Assembly (NCBI GenBank): GCA_037442025.1
Contig: JBBIRB010000002.1
Span: 1 to 64,000 of the forward strand
Source: UBA2287 sp037442025
GTDB taxonomy: Bacteria; Bacteroidota; Bacteroidia; Bacteroidales; Tenuifilaceae
DNA: 64,000 nucleotides
Direction of reading: 5' to 3'
The notes below the pieces were generated by a model that made no database searches, was not told the origin of the DNA, and was given only the letters and a program-made list of their open reading frames with translations. The position numbers were made by a program, and so were the translations under genes. Below are positions 33,244 through 42,245 of this stretch, piece after piece; position 1 is the stretch's first letter, and each line of letters begins with the position of its first letter.

Positions 33244-34983
33244 ATGAGGCTGACCCAAAGCTATTTAAATTTTCTCATTAAATACTCAAACACAGGTTTA
33301 GAGAGCGATTTGCTTAATAAAATTGTTCTCACAGTCACAGTGGGATTTGCCATGTTGCCAATTGTCATTTACCTGTCGATTTCACATTTGCTTTATTCAC
33401 AAATTGTTGGTTTTGCGCTCTATGCTGCCATTGGAGTAATGCTGTTTTTAAACTGTATACTTTTACTAAAAAATAAGCAAGTCGCTTTTCATGGTGGAAT
33501 TATAATTACTCTTAGTGCAATAGGCTTAATTTACTTATTGATTTACGGAGGGATTCATCCTGTCAATTCAATTATCATTGCATTCTTCCCATTAATGGTT
33601 AACCTTATAGCGGGCCCACGAAAAGGTTTCTGGATTAACTTGGCATTTCTTTTTTTTGTGGCCTTAATTTTATTCGTACCCACTGAAACAAGTGCCACAA
33701 GTTCGCTTTCGGTTATTTACAGAATTGGGTTACTACTCTCATACTTGATGCTAATGTTGGTTTTTCAGGTTATTGAAGCAAAAAGGATTAAAGATTCTCA
33801 GGCCCAAGAAAAAACTATTCTCGACCAAAAGAATGCGCTTAAACTAAAGGAAGACTATTTGGCCAACCTTTCGCACCAAATCCGTACCCCGCTTAACAAC
33901 ATTATGGTTATTTCAAGCATTCTCGAGTCCATTAATATGGATGAAAAGCAACGAGACATGATAGATACCATACAGGCTTCAACAAATAATCTGGTTAGTA
34001 TAGTCAACTCCATATCAAATATTTCGGACATTGAGATTAGGGAGCGTAGAAAAATTAACCTGCCCTTCAACTTGCAAACAGTTATTAGTAATACCCTTAA
34101 ACTTTTTTCTTCTCAAAACAGTGGCGAGTCGCATTTTAACCTAAAGATTGATGAGAGCATTCCTAAGTCGTTAAGTGGCGATCCGGTTAAAATCAAGCAA
34201 ATTTTCCTAAACATAATAGAAAGTATCCTGAAAAATAAAAGTAGCGGAAAAGCGACTATTGATATTAAGGTTGCCAAGACAAAAGAAAGCAGTGAGACTT
34301 TTGAAATAATTATTAGGATTTCCAGTTCGCGGCCAATCTTGTTGCCCACCAACGAGGGTAATAATTTCTTCATTACAAACGACAGCAGCACTAATACTTC
34401 AACAAATCAGAATTACATTAATCTGCTTGACCTTCAGATTACCCAGAAATTGATCGAATCCAACGATGGAAACCTCTCCGTTCACCTTTCTGCAGATGGT
34501 GCTTCAATTTCTTTCTCTTACCTTTTAAACAAAACCGCCCTTATTGACGAAACAGAACAAACCAGTGAAGGTTCTACAATTGAAAAGGAAAGAACCCACT
34601 CGAAGGTAGATCTGGCTAATGCTAATATTCTGTTAGTTGAGGACAACCTTATTAACCAGAAAATTGTTGTTCTCAGTCTTAAAAAGCTTGTGAAAAGTAT
34701 CGATATTGCCAACAATGGCAAGGAGGCACTCGATAAATTTGGCACCAGCCGCTACGACCTTATACTTATGGATATTCAAATGCCCATAATGAATGGAATT
34801 GTAACTACAAAAAAAATAAGGGAAATAGAATCGAGTTCTGGCACTCACATACCTATAATTGCAATAACTGCCAATGCCCTACTTGGCGACAAAGAGGAAT
34901 GCATTACTGCTGGAATGGACGACTACATTAGTAAACCATTCTTAATTGAGGTTCTCATACAAAAGATGAAGGCCCTACTCTAA
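33244..34983 (+). CDS. Membrane histidine-kinase-like protein with degenerate ATPase domain and receiver
   Basis: A 579-residue hybrid-sensor-like protein. About six membrane helices occupy residues 25-180. A HisKA dimerisation domain follows with phospho-acceptor His211 in LANLSHQIRTPLNN. The region of the ATPase domain keeps a GDPVKIKQIFLN segment but lacks the normal N-box Asn and has no recognisable DxGxG or GTGLGL boxes; ISSSRPILLPTNEG and TNQNYINLLDLQ stand in their place. The C-terminal receiver is intact (LLVEDNLINQKI, phospho-acceptor Asp510 in LILMDIQMP, and a late Lys in YISKPF). It may therefore be phosphorylated by another kinase, or act as a phosphatase or scaffold (inference). 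Convergent with the SpoIIE gene, 8 nt apart. Confidence 0.82.
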   Translation: MRLTQSYLNFLIKYSNTGLESDLLNKIVLTVTVGFAMLPIVIYLSISHLLYSQIVGFALYAAIGVMLFLNCILLLKNKQVAFHGGIIITLSAIGLIYLLIYGGIHPVNSIIIAFFPLMVNLIAGPRKGFWINLAFLFFVALILFVPTETSATSSLSVIYRIGLLLSYLMLMLVFQVIEAKRIKDSQAQEKTILDQKNALKLKEDYLANLSHQIRTPLNNIMVISSILESINMDEKQRDMIDTIQASTNNLVSIVNSISNISDIEIRERRKINLPFNLQTVISNTLKLFSSQNSGESHFNLKIDESIPKSLSGDPVKIKQIFLNIIESILKNKSSGKATIDIKVAKTKESSETFEIIIRISSSRPILLPTNEGNNFFITNDSSTNTSTNQNYINLLDLQITQKLIESNDGNLSVHLSADGASISFSYLLNKTALIDETEQTSEGSTIEKERTHSKVDLANANILLVEDNLINQKIVVLSLKKLVKSIDIANNGKEALDKFGTSRYDLILMDIQMPIMNGIVTTKKIREIESSSGTHIPIIAITANALLGDKEECITAGMDDYISKPFLIEVLIQKMKALL

Positions 34984-34991
34984 CAGGTAGA

Positions 34992-37900
34992 TCAGAAAAG
35001 GCAACTCAAATCGGGCTTAATTCCAATAATTAAAATATCGTCGACCTGCTCGTGCTCGCCTTGCCACTCAGCAATGCTTTCGTACAATTGTTGGCGTTGC
35101 TCTTCGAGTGGAAGCTTGTGAATACTTAGCAAAAGGTGCCTAAATCGACGGAACTTGAACTTCTTGCCTTCTACCCCTCCAAACTGGTCGATATAACCAT
35201 CGGTAAAAATGTAGAGCATATCGTCGGGTTCAACTGCAACAATGTGACTAGTAAATTGGGTATTGGCATCGGTTTCTCCCATCCCAACCGACAATCTATC
35301 GCCCTTAATTTCAATAATCTTACTATTTCTTATAATATACAGACTGGTAAAAGCACCTGCAAACTGAACCTGATTATTTTCTTTATCGATAACGCAGAAT
35401 GATACATCCATACCATCTTTAACATCAACTTTATCGTCAGTATCCTTTGCAAATGTGTCATTAATTCCTCTATGCAAACGGTTTAAAATTTCAGCAGCAT
35501 CGTTTACTCCCTGAATATTGGTGATATTACGAAGCAATTCGACACCAATTATAGACATGAAGGCACCCGGAACACCATGGCCTGTACAGTCGACAACTGC
35601 CACAAATATTTTATTATGGGTTTCATTAACCCAATAAAAATCGCCACTTACAATGTCCTTGGGCATGTAAAGAATAAAAGAATCGGGAAGAATTCTTTTA
35701 AAGTGACTTTCTGAAGGCAATATAGCTTCCTGAATTCGTTTTGCGTAATTTATACTATCGGTAATGCTTTTGTTTTTTACTACAAGCTCTTCCTTTTGCC
35801 TCTCTGAATCGATAATTGCCCTACTCCTGTCTGAGAGCAGTCTTTTTGTTCTAAACATGTTTCTGGAAAGAAACACAAGGAATAACCCAGCAATTAAAAA
35901 AATTGTGATGATGTATAAAATTCTTGCGATTCGGCTTTCAAAAAAATCAGGCCGCACAACTATTCTCAATTCTATGGCATTTTCATTCCAAACCCTATCG
36001 CTGTTTGCACCTTTAACCCTAAGAATATATACCCCCTCGTGAAGGTGTGAAAAAGATACAGACCTTTGGTGCTCCAGATTGATCCATGCATCGTCCAATC
36101 CAACCATTTGATACATGTACCTATTTTTGGATGGTTGTGTAAAGTCAAGCGCTGAAAATTCGACATTAATCAAGCCATACGAATCGGAGATTTCAATCTC
36201 CCTTGTTCCATCAATAGGTTTACTAATCCTTATATTTCGCCCTATTTTTTCGAGGTTAGTAAAAGCCAACTTGGGTGGTGGTGATGAGCTTCGGATGGAG
36301 TCGGGATAAAAGTAATTCAAACCCATGATACCTCCGAAAAATAACTCTCCTGTAGGTGAATGATAGCTGGCTCCTAAATTAAACTCATAGCCCTGCAATC
36401 CATCGGTTTGACTAAATGCCTCTGCCCTGCCCTGCAATGGACAAAGCACTGCTAAGCCCCGATTGGTACTCACCCAAATCCTTCCCTTCCGATCCTCTTC
36501 AATGGCATTTATGAGGTTGTTTGGAATCCCATGGCTCTCTGTAAAGGATGTAAAAGTTTTGTCGCTAGCGTTAAAACGGTGAAGACCGTTTGTAGTCCCA
36601 ACCCACAAACCACTTTCCAAAGAGAAATGCAATGATAGAATTTCATCCGAGAGCAACGACTTTTGGTTGTTGTTTTTAGGTTTAAGGTACGATATTACAG
36701 TATTGCTGTCGACCCTAATTTGGTTGAGCCCACGAAATGTTCCTGCCCATACATTTCCATTGGTATCGATTGCCAACGATAATACTTCGTTGGATGATAT
36801 TGTATTTTCCTTCCCCAATCCACTATAATAACTTTCAAGTGACTCGCCATTAAAGCAATGCAACCCCTTTGAAGTTGCAAACCAAAGTCGCCCTAGTTTA
36901 TCCTCGGCTATTTTATAAGTTTTTACAGACGCAAATATCTTTCTATGGTCCTTATTAGAAAAAAACTCATTAAAGGCAGATGTTCTTTCGTTAAAAATCT
37001 GCACCCCACCGTCCATACCAATAATAAGTTGGCCCTTCGAAGTTTTACAAATAGCATGAACATGGTTGTTTGTTATAGCTCGCGAAGTTCCACTTGAAAA
37101 ACGTGTATTCTGAGAAGTGGCTCTGTTGTATCGAAAAAGTCCGCTACCCCAGGTGCCAACCCACAAATCGTTGCCATTTATATGTACAGAGGCTATGGAA
37201 TTACCATTAAACAATCCTAAGTCAGCGCTATTATTAAGCCATAATTTGAATTTTGGTTCCTTTAGGTCCCATTTTATCAAGCCCCCCGATGTGCCTATCC
37301 AAAAAATATTCGAAGCATCGCGCACAATATCATTGTACTGATAAGCGGCTATCGGTTTATCTACAACCCTTAGGGGCTTAGCCCCTGAAAAAACTTCTTT
37401 TTCAGGGTCGAAAGAAAGGAGGCTCTCATTGGTTCCAACCAGAAAGGTATTAGGGTTTTTCTCAAAAATGAAGTTAACCTCCATTTTTTTCCCTAAAGCC
37501 GACGCTGCAGGCATATACCGCACAAAATCGTCCTTTTCGGGGCGGTATTTATTAATCCCATGGTCTGTTGCCACCCATACATTCTTTTGGCTATCTTCAT
37601 AAATATGCTTAATTCGATTACTCGAAATGGTGCTTGCAGAATATGGATCGTGAGCATATCTTTTAAAATGCTCAATGCTCCGATCGAAAAGAAATAAGCC
37701 GTCCTTGCTACCTATCCATAGTCGATGTGATGAATCTTCGAAAATGGCAAAATCGTTATTTTGAATGGTTGTATTAACAAAATCGTTGAAATGAGGGTAT
37801 CGAATAAATGATTTATTAATAGAATCATACTTGTCGAGCGATGTGGCAGTTTTGAACCAAACAGTCCCAGACCTGTCAACATAAACATCATAAACCCTAT

Positions 37901-38306
37901 TATCGCTTATGGATGATTCGTTATTGGGTTCGTGATGGTAATTTGTAAACTGTCCTCTCTGTCTATTGTAATGGCTTAGGCCATTCCAGGTACCAATCCA
38001 AATATTACCATCTCTATCCTCTGCTATCGAAAGTATATCGTTATTTACAATTGAAAGGCTATCGAAAGGCTTGTTTCGAAAAACTTTAAACCCATACCCA
38101 TCGTACCTGTTCAGGCCATCCTGTGTCCCAATCCATATAAAGCCATATGAATCCTTCAACAAGCAGTTAACCGAAGATTGAGATAAGCCTTCGTTAACGC
38201 CAAAGAGCTCAACCTTCAAAGCTTGCCTTTCATTCCACCTGCTCGAAAAGCAGGAAAGCGGAAGGTTTATAAGGAGTGCTAGCGTTAAAAAAAGGTATTT
38301 TTTCAT
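34992..38306 (-). CDS. Two-component-regulator propeller / Y_Y_Y / SpoIIE-type phosphatase
   Basis: A 1104-residue one-protein sensor. After a signal peptide come about fourteen propeller repeats of the reg_prop type (for example GFIWIGTQDGLNRYDG and GNIWIGTWNGLSHYN), forming periplasmic beta-propellers over ~640 residues. A Y_Y_Y domain (about 720-790), one membrane helix (ILYIITIFLIAGLFLVFLS), a short coiled coil and a cytoplasmic SpoIIE/PP2C phosphatase follow. Phosphatase metal-binding acids look complete: PKDIVSGDFYWV, VDCTGHGVPGAFMS, a KDGMD segment and FTDGYIDQFGG. Such proteins dephosphorylate anti-sigma antagonists in known systems; no STAS or anti-sigma gene is adjacent. In Bacteroidota the same sensor front end is usually fused to histidine kinases. 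Confidence 0.88.
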   Translation of the reverse strand: MKKYLFLTLALLINLPLSCFSSRWNERQALKVELFGVNEGLSQSSVNCLLKDSYGFIWIGTQDGLNRYDGYGFKVFRNKPFDSLSIVNNDILSIAEDRDGNIWIGTWNGLSHYNRQRGQFTNYHHEPNNESSISDNRVYDVYVDRSGTVWFKTATSLDKYDSINKSFIRYPHFNDFVNTTIQNNDFAIFEDSSHRLWIGSKDGLFLFDRSIEHFKRYAHDPYSASTISSNRIKHIYEDSQKNVWVATDHGINKYRPEKDDFVRYMPAASALGKKMEVNFIFEKNPNTFLVGTNESLLSFDPEKEVFSGAKPLRVVDKPIAAYQYNDIVRDASNIFWIGTSGGLIKWDLKEPKFKLWLNNSADLGLFNGNSIASVHINGNDLWVGTWGSGLFRYNRATSQNTRFSSGTSRAITNNHVHAICKTSKGQLIIGMDGGVQIFNERTSAFNEFFSNKDHRKIFASVKTYKIAEDKLGRLWFATSKGLHCFNGESLESYYSGLGKENTISSNEVLSLAIDTNGNVWAGTFRGLNQIRVDSNTVISYLKPKNNNQKSLLSDEILSLHFSLESGLWVGTTNGLHRFNASDKTFTSFTESHGIPNNLINAIEEDRKGRIWVSTNRGLAVLCPLQGRAEAFSQTDGLQGYEFNLGASYHSPTGELFFGGIMGLNYFYPDSIRSSSPPPKLAFTNLEKIGRNIRISKPIDGTREIEISDSYGLINVEFSALDFTQPSKNRYMYQMVGLDDAWINLEHQRSVSFSHLHEGVYILRVKGANSDRVWNENAIELRIVVRPDFFESRIARILYIITIFLIAGLFLVFLSRNMFRTKRLLSDRSRAIIDSERQKEELVVKNKSITDSINYAKRIQEAILPSESHFKRILPDSFILYMPKDIVSGDFYWVNETHNKIFVAVVDCTGHGVPGAFMSIIGVELLRNITNIQGVNDAAEILNRLHRGINDTFAKDTDDKVDVKDGMDVSFCVIDKENNQVQFAGAFTSLYIIRNSKIIEIKGDRLSVGMGETDANTQFTSHIVAVEPDDMLYIFTDGYIDQFGGVEGKKFKFRRFRHLLLSIHKLPLEEQRQQLYESIAEWQGEHEQVDDILIIGIKPDLSCLF

Positions 38307-38351
38307 AGCTCACCAATATAGCAAAAAAACAAATCGGTTGGATTTGCTTTT

Positions 38352-40256
38352 TCAAGACACTATAGCATCATTTCCAAGTACCAAATGATTCATTCGTAAT
38401 GAAGGGGATGCTATAAATTCGCCGATGTTAAGCTTCTTCCATTTTGCGTCTATATCTGTTATGGTTTTGTCGCTGCTAACTACCACATTGGGCCATTGCC
38501 TTAAAAAACGGTCAGACTCGTAAAACTTACGAGTCCCATCGATAACCAGGGAGGCCGATCTTCCTTCGTTTAAAACAATTCTATAGCAATCGCGAAGCGA
38601 ATCGATATTTCCTAATGTAAACCAGGCCACTACCGAATAATCTTCTATGTGCATCTCTTTATCAACCATAAGCAAAATTGATGGCATACAACCATTAAGC
38701 TTGCTTAAAAACTCATGGGCAATTGTTTTCGGTATAACCCCCTTACTCTTTTCAATTCCAATGATTGCAATTGGGATCCCACTCCTCATTAAACTAAAGT
38801 TAACAGAAAATAATCCGTTTATAGTTCCAATTACCGATTCAATTTCAGGAAAAGTTACAATTTGACTTTTATCGTACTTTAATGTTATTTCTTCACAAAG
38901 TTTTGTTGTTGCATCGAGAATAATTTTACCCCCAAAAGCAAATTTATCCGATGCATGGTCGAGCACATCGAGGGGCCCCTTTGCCACAAAGAAATCGGTT
39001 AAAGGATTGAAATGCGAAGCAATAGCTTTTGCAACATCAAGTGGGATGTGAACATCAACATTACTATCGACAATCACCATAACCTTATTAAACATCATTT
39101 GACCTGCACCCCAAAGGGCACAACCCACCTTGTATGCTTGTCCCGGATATGTTTTATTTATACTAACAATTGTTAAGTTATGGGCTACGCCCTCGTCGGG
39201 CAAGTGCATGTCAACCATTTCGGGAGCCATTGCAAACCTAATGGGCGAAATGAAAATTTTTTCGGTTAGTTTGGCAATAAATGCATCCTCCATGGGTGGA
39301 ACTCCAACAATAGTCGCGGGATAAATTGCATTTTTTCTGTACGTAATGCAAGTTACATGAAATTTTGGGTACCAATCGGCTAAAGAATAGAAACCCGTAT
39401 GGTCACCAAAGGGGCCCTCCCAAATTAAGTCTTCCGAAGGATCGACATATCCTTCAATTACAAAATCGACATCGCAGGGCACCTCTAAATCTATAGTTAA
39501 ACATTTAACCATTTTTACACGTTTCCCTCTAAGAAAGCCCGCCAGCAGGTATTCATCCACATTCTCGGGAAGCGGTGCTGTGGCACAATAAGAGTATACA
39601 GGATCGCCCCCAATGGCAACCGCCACGGGCATAAGCTCATTTTTGTCTTTATATTCTCTGTAGTGCTGAGCACCGGTTTTATGCCTATGCCAATGCATCC
39701 CTGTTAGGTTAGGCCCAAAAATTTGCATACGGTACATCCCCAGGTTTCTCATTCCCGAAATTGGGCTAACAGTATGTACAAGAGGAAGGGTTATAAACTT
39801 TCCACCATCGTAGGGCCAGCATTTTAGTACAGGAATTTTGCCAAGATCGGGGTCCATATGCACAACTTCCTGACAGGCTCCTCTCCCGGAAATGCTTTTT
39901 GGAAACCATTTAGCCACACTGACCAGTTTGGGAAGTAATTTTAATTTATTAAGAATTCCTGCTTGTTTTGAGGTAACCAGCGAGAGCATTTCAGAAACTT
40001 TCTGCGAAACACTTTCGGGATTCTCGATACCCAAGGAGAGCGAAAGCAGTTCATCCGATGCAAAAATATTGGTTAGCACCGGAAAATCGGTTCCATTATT
40101 CTCAAAAAGTAACGCTGTGGCATGGTCATTATTTTTAAAAATCCTATCGGTAACCTCAGTAATTTCAAGCTCAGGGTCAACAAATTCTTTAACCCGCTTC
40201 AGTTTACCTTTTGCTTCGAGCTGTATTACAAGTTCAGAAAGACTACTATATGGCAT
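38352..40256 (-). CDS. UbiD-family menaquinone biosynthesis decarboxylase
   Basis: A 634-residue UbiD-like decarboxylase using prenylated FMN. It opens YSSLSELVIQLEAKGKLKRV, has the GGDPVYSYCATAPLPENVDEY and GPFGDHTGFYSLADWYPKFH segments of the family and a long C-terminal part typical of the Bacteroidota form, which is usually assigned to the futalosine-dependent or classical menaquinone route. Which of the two applies is not decided by this gene alone. The ATG at 40254-40256 is preferred over a TTG two codons upstream. The gene lies downstream of eno, separated by a terminator. Confidence 0.85.
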   Translation of the reverse strand: MPYSSLSELVIQLEAKGKLKRVKEFVDPELEITEVTDRIFKNNDHATALLFENNGTDFPVLTNIFASDELLSLSLGIENPESVSQKVSEMLSLVTSKQAGILNKLKLLPKLVSVAKWFPKSISGRGACQEVVHMDPDLGKIPVLKCWPYDGGKFITLPLVHTVSPISGMRNLGMYRMQIFGPNLTGMHWHRHKTGAQHYREYKDKNELMPVAVAIGGDPVYSYCATAPLPENVDEYLLAGFLRGKRVKMVKCLTIDLEVPCDVDFVIEGYVDPSEDLIWEGPFGDHTGFYSLADWYPKFHVTCITYRKNAIYPATIVGVPPMEDAFIAKLTEKIFISPIRFAMAPEMVDMHLPDEGVAHNLTIVSINKTYPGQAYKVGCALWGAGQMMFNKVMVIVDSNVDVHIPLDVAKAIASHFNPLTDFFVAKGPLDVLDHASDKFAFGGKIILDATTKLCEEITLKYDKSQIVTFPEIESVIGTINGLFSVNFSLMRSGIPIAIIGIEKSKGVIPKTIAHEFLSKLNGCMPSILLMVDKEMHIEDYSVVAWFTLGNIDSLRDCYRIVLNEGRSASLVIDGTRKFYESDRFLRQWPNVVVSSDKTITDIDAKWKKLNIGEFIASPSLRMNHLVLGNDAIVS

Positions 40257-40284
40257 AATCAATTATTTGATGCGTTAAGATAAA

Positions 40285-40316
40285 CAAAAAAAGGGCATGC
40301 TTGGTTAGCATGCCCT
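40285..40316 (-). terminator. Rho-independent terminator of eno
   Basis: On the minus strand, 9-bp perfect arms (40308-40316 and 40292-40300) with a 7-nt loop run into a T-run (40285-40292). It starts 19 nt after the enolase stop. It separates eno from the UbiD-family gene. Confidence 0.9.
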
Positions 40317-40334
40317 CGCGAAAAAATTTAAAAA

Positions 40335-41627
40335 CTATCTTTTTGCGTACTTGAAGGATTTACCTAAATACCGTGCCGACGAGCCCAGCATTTCTTCAAT
40401 GCGAATGAGTTCGTTATATTTTGCAATCCGGTCGGAACGTGAAGCGGAACCTGTTTTAATTAAACCGGTATTCAAAGCAACAGCTAAGTGGGCTATTGTT
40501 GAATCTTCTGTTTCGCCCGAGCGATGGCTCATAATTGAAGTCATGGCATGAATATCGGCTAAACGAACTGCATTAATTGTTTCGGTGAGCGTTCCAATTT
40601 GATTCACTTTAATAAGAATGCTATTGCCGGCTTTCTCATCAATTCCTTTTTGTAATCGCTTAACATTAGTTACAAATAAATCGTCGCCAACCAGTTGAAC
40701 CCGATCACCCATTGTTTTTGTTATTAACTTCCAACCTTCCCAATCATCCTCTGCCATTCCATCCTCAATGGATACTATTGGATATTTATCAACCCAATTC
40801 TTCCAATAGTCCACCATTTGGCTTGGGGTTAATTTGTCGCCAGTTGACTTATGTAAGTGGTATACATTCTCCTCTGGCTTGAAATACTCTGAAGATGCAG
40901 GATCCAGCGCAAGGTATATATCTTCTCCGGGGCGATAACCAGCCTTTTCGATGGCTTGAAGAATAACAGTAATGGCCTCTTCGTTCGATTTTAAGTTGGG
41001 TGCAAATCCACCCTCATCGCCAACATTGGTTGAATACCCATTCTTTTTGAGTACCGATTTCAGATTATGAAACACTTCAGCTCCCATTCTTATAGCCTCG
41101 GTAAAGTTTGGTGCGCCAACAGGCATAATCATAAATTCTTGAAAATCGATGCTATTATCGGCATGCGAACCCCCGTTAATAATGTTCATCAGGGGAATTG
41201 GCAGTGTGCAGGCATTAACACCACCAACATACCTATACAAGGGTTGGCCTGTGGCTTGAGCTGCTGCATGTGCCACCGCTAAAGAAACGCCTAATATGGC
41301 ATTAGCTCCTAAATTTGCCTTATTCTCAGTACCATCTAACTTAATTAGCGCCTCATCAATAGCCTGCTGCTCAATCACATGCATACCAACAATTTCTTCA
41401 GCAATAATTGAGTTTACATTATTAACTGCCCTTTGTACACCTTTACCTAAGTAGCGGCTATTATCTCCATCGCGTAATTCTACAGCCTCATGAACACCAG
41501 TAGAAGCTCCACTCGGAACGGCAGCACGACCGAAATTACCATCTTCAGTAATTACATCTACCTCAAGGGTAGGATTTCCACGCGAGTCGAGAATTTCACG
41601 TGCATGAATACTAACTATTTGTCCCAT
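40335..41627 (-). CDS. eno: Enolase
   Basis: Enolase interconverts 2-phosphoglycerate and phosphoenolpyruvate in glycolysis. The 430-residue protein starts with IHAREILDSRGNPTLEVDV and has the SGASTGVHEAVELRDGD loop, the metal ligands in IVSIEDGMAEDDWEGW and VQLVGDDLFVTN, catalytic Lys regions (SILIKVNQIGTLTET) and the C-terminal SHRSGETEDSTIAHLAV. Length and motifs are normal. It is downstream of rplQ with 100 nt and a hairpin between them, so it is probably a separate unit. Confidence 0.97.
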   Translation of the reverse strand: MGQIVSIHAREILDSRGNPTLEVDVITEDGNFGRAAVPSGASTGVHEAVELRDGDNSRYLGKGVQRAVNNVNSIIAEEIVGMHVIEQQAIDEALIKLDGTENKANLGANAILGVSLAVAHAAAQATGQPLYRYVGGVNACTLPIPLMNIINGGSHADNSIDFQEFMIMPVGAPNFTEAIRMGAEVFHNLKSVLKKNGYSTNVGDEGGFAPNLKSNEEAITVILQAIEKAGYRPGEDIYLALDPASSEYFKPEENVYHLHKSTGDKLTPSQMVDYWKNWVDKYPIVSIEDGMAEDDWEGWKLITKTMGDRVQLVGDDLFVTNVKRLQKGIDEKAGNSILIKVNQIGTLTETINAVRLADIHAMTSIMSHRSGETEDSTIAHLAVALNTGLIKTGSASRSDRIAKYNELIRIEEMLGSSARYLGKSFKYAKR

Positions 41628-41670
41628 ATTTTCAGCATTTAAATGTTAATCAGAAATCTTAAAATTACAT

Positions 41671-41706
41671 AAAAAAAGGGATTTGATGCGATTGCCAACC
41701 CCTTTT
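41671..41706 (-). terminator. Terminator at the end of the ribosomal superoperon
   Basis: On the minus strand, an AAAGGG/CCCTTT-type stem with imperfect internal pairing (arms near 41699-41706 and 41671-41680) ends in seven T residues. It lies 22 nt after the rplQ stop. Loop pairing is not perfect, so strength is uncertain. Confidence 0.6.
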
Positions 41707-41727
41707 AAATTTAATTAGTTTTATTTG

Positions 41728-42240
41728 CTATTCTGCATCTGCAGGCAAGTCCTCTGAATTTTTAGTCACCTCTGCCTTGCGTTCTAGTTGCTTTGGCTGT
41801 TCAGCAGACTCTTCCTTTTTCGTTTTGGCACCCCTTCTGGTCCTTTTTGCAGGGGCTGCTTTCTTCTCGTTAACGTAAGTGGTGTTATAATCAACTAGCT
41901 CAATGAAACACATTTCAGAGTTGTCGCCCATACGTGTTCCAGTTTTAAGTATACGAGTATAGCCACCGGGCCTGTTGGCAACCTTTACAGCTACATCGCG
42001 AAACAGTTCCGATACCGCATACTTGTCTTTTAGGTAAGCAAATACAGTACGGCGCGAGTGGGTAGTATCGTCCTTACTTTTGGTAATGAGGGGCTCAATA
42101 TACACACGAAGTGCTTTGGCTTTGGCTACTGTAGTTGTAATACGCTTGTGTATTATAAGCGATGCTGCCATATTAGCTAACATTGCCTTACGGTGAGAAC
42201 TTGTACGTCCTAAATGATTGAATTTCTTATTATGCCTCAT
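41728..42240 (-). CDS. rplQ: 50S ribosomal protein L17
   Basis: L17 sits near the peptide exit region of the large subunit. The core of about 115 residues is conserved (MRHNKKFNHLGRTSSHRKA, GTRMGDNSEMCFIELVDYN). A C-terminal extension of about 45 charged residues (KRTRRGAKTKKEESAEQ and onwards, ending LPADAE) makes it 170 residues, against about 127 in E. coli; such tails are common in Bacteroidota. It is the last gene of the superoperon, 5 nt after rpoA. Confidence 0.97.
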   Translation of the reverse strand: MRHNKKFNHLGRTSSHRKAMLANMAASLIIHKRITTTVAKAKALRVYIEPLITKSKDDTTHSRRTVFAYLKDKYAVSELFRDVAVKVANRPGGYTRILKTGTRMGDNSEMCFIELVDYNTTYVNEKKAAPAKRTRRGAKTKKEESAEQPKQLERKAEVTKNSEDLPADAE

Positions 42241-42245
42241 CGCAA

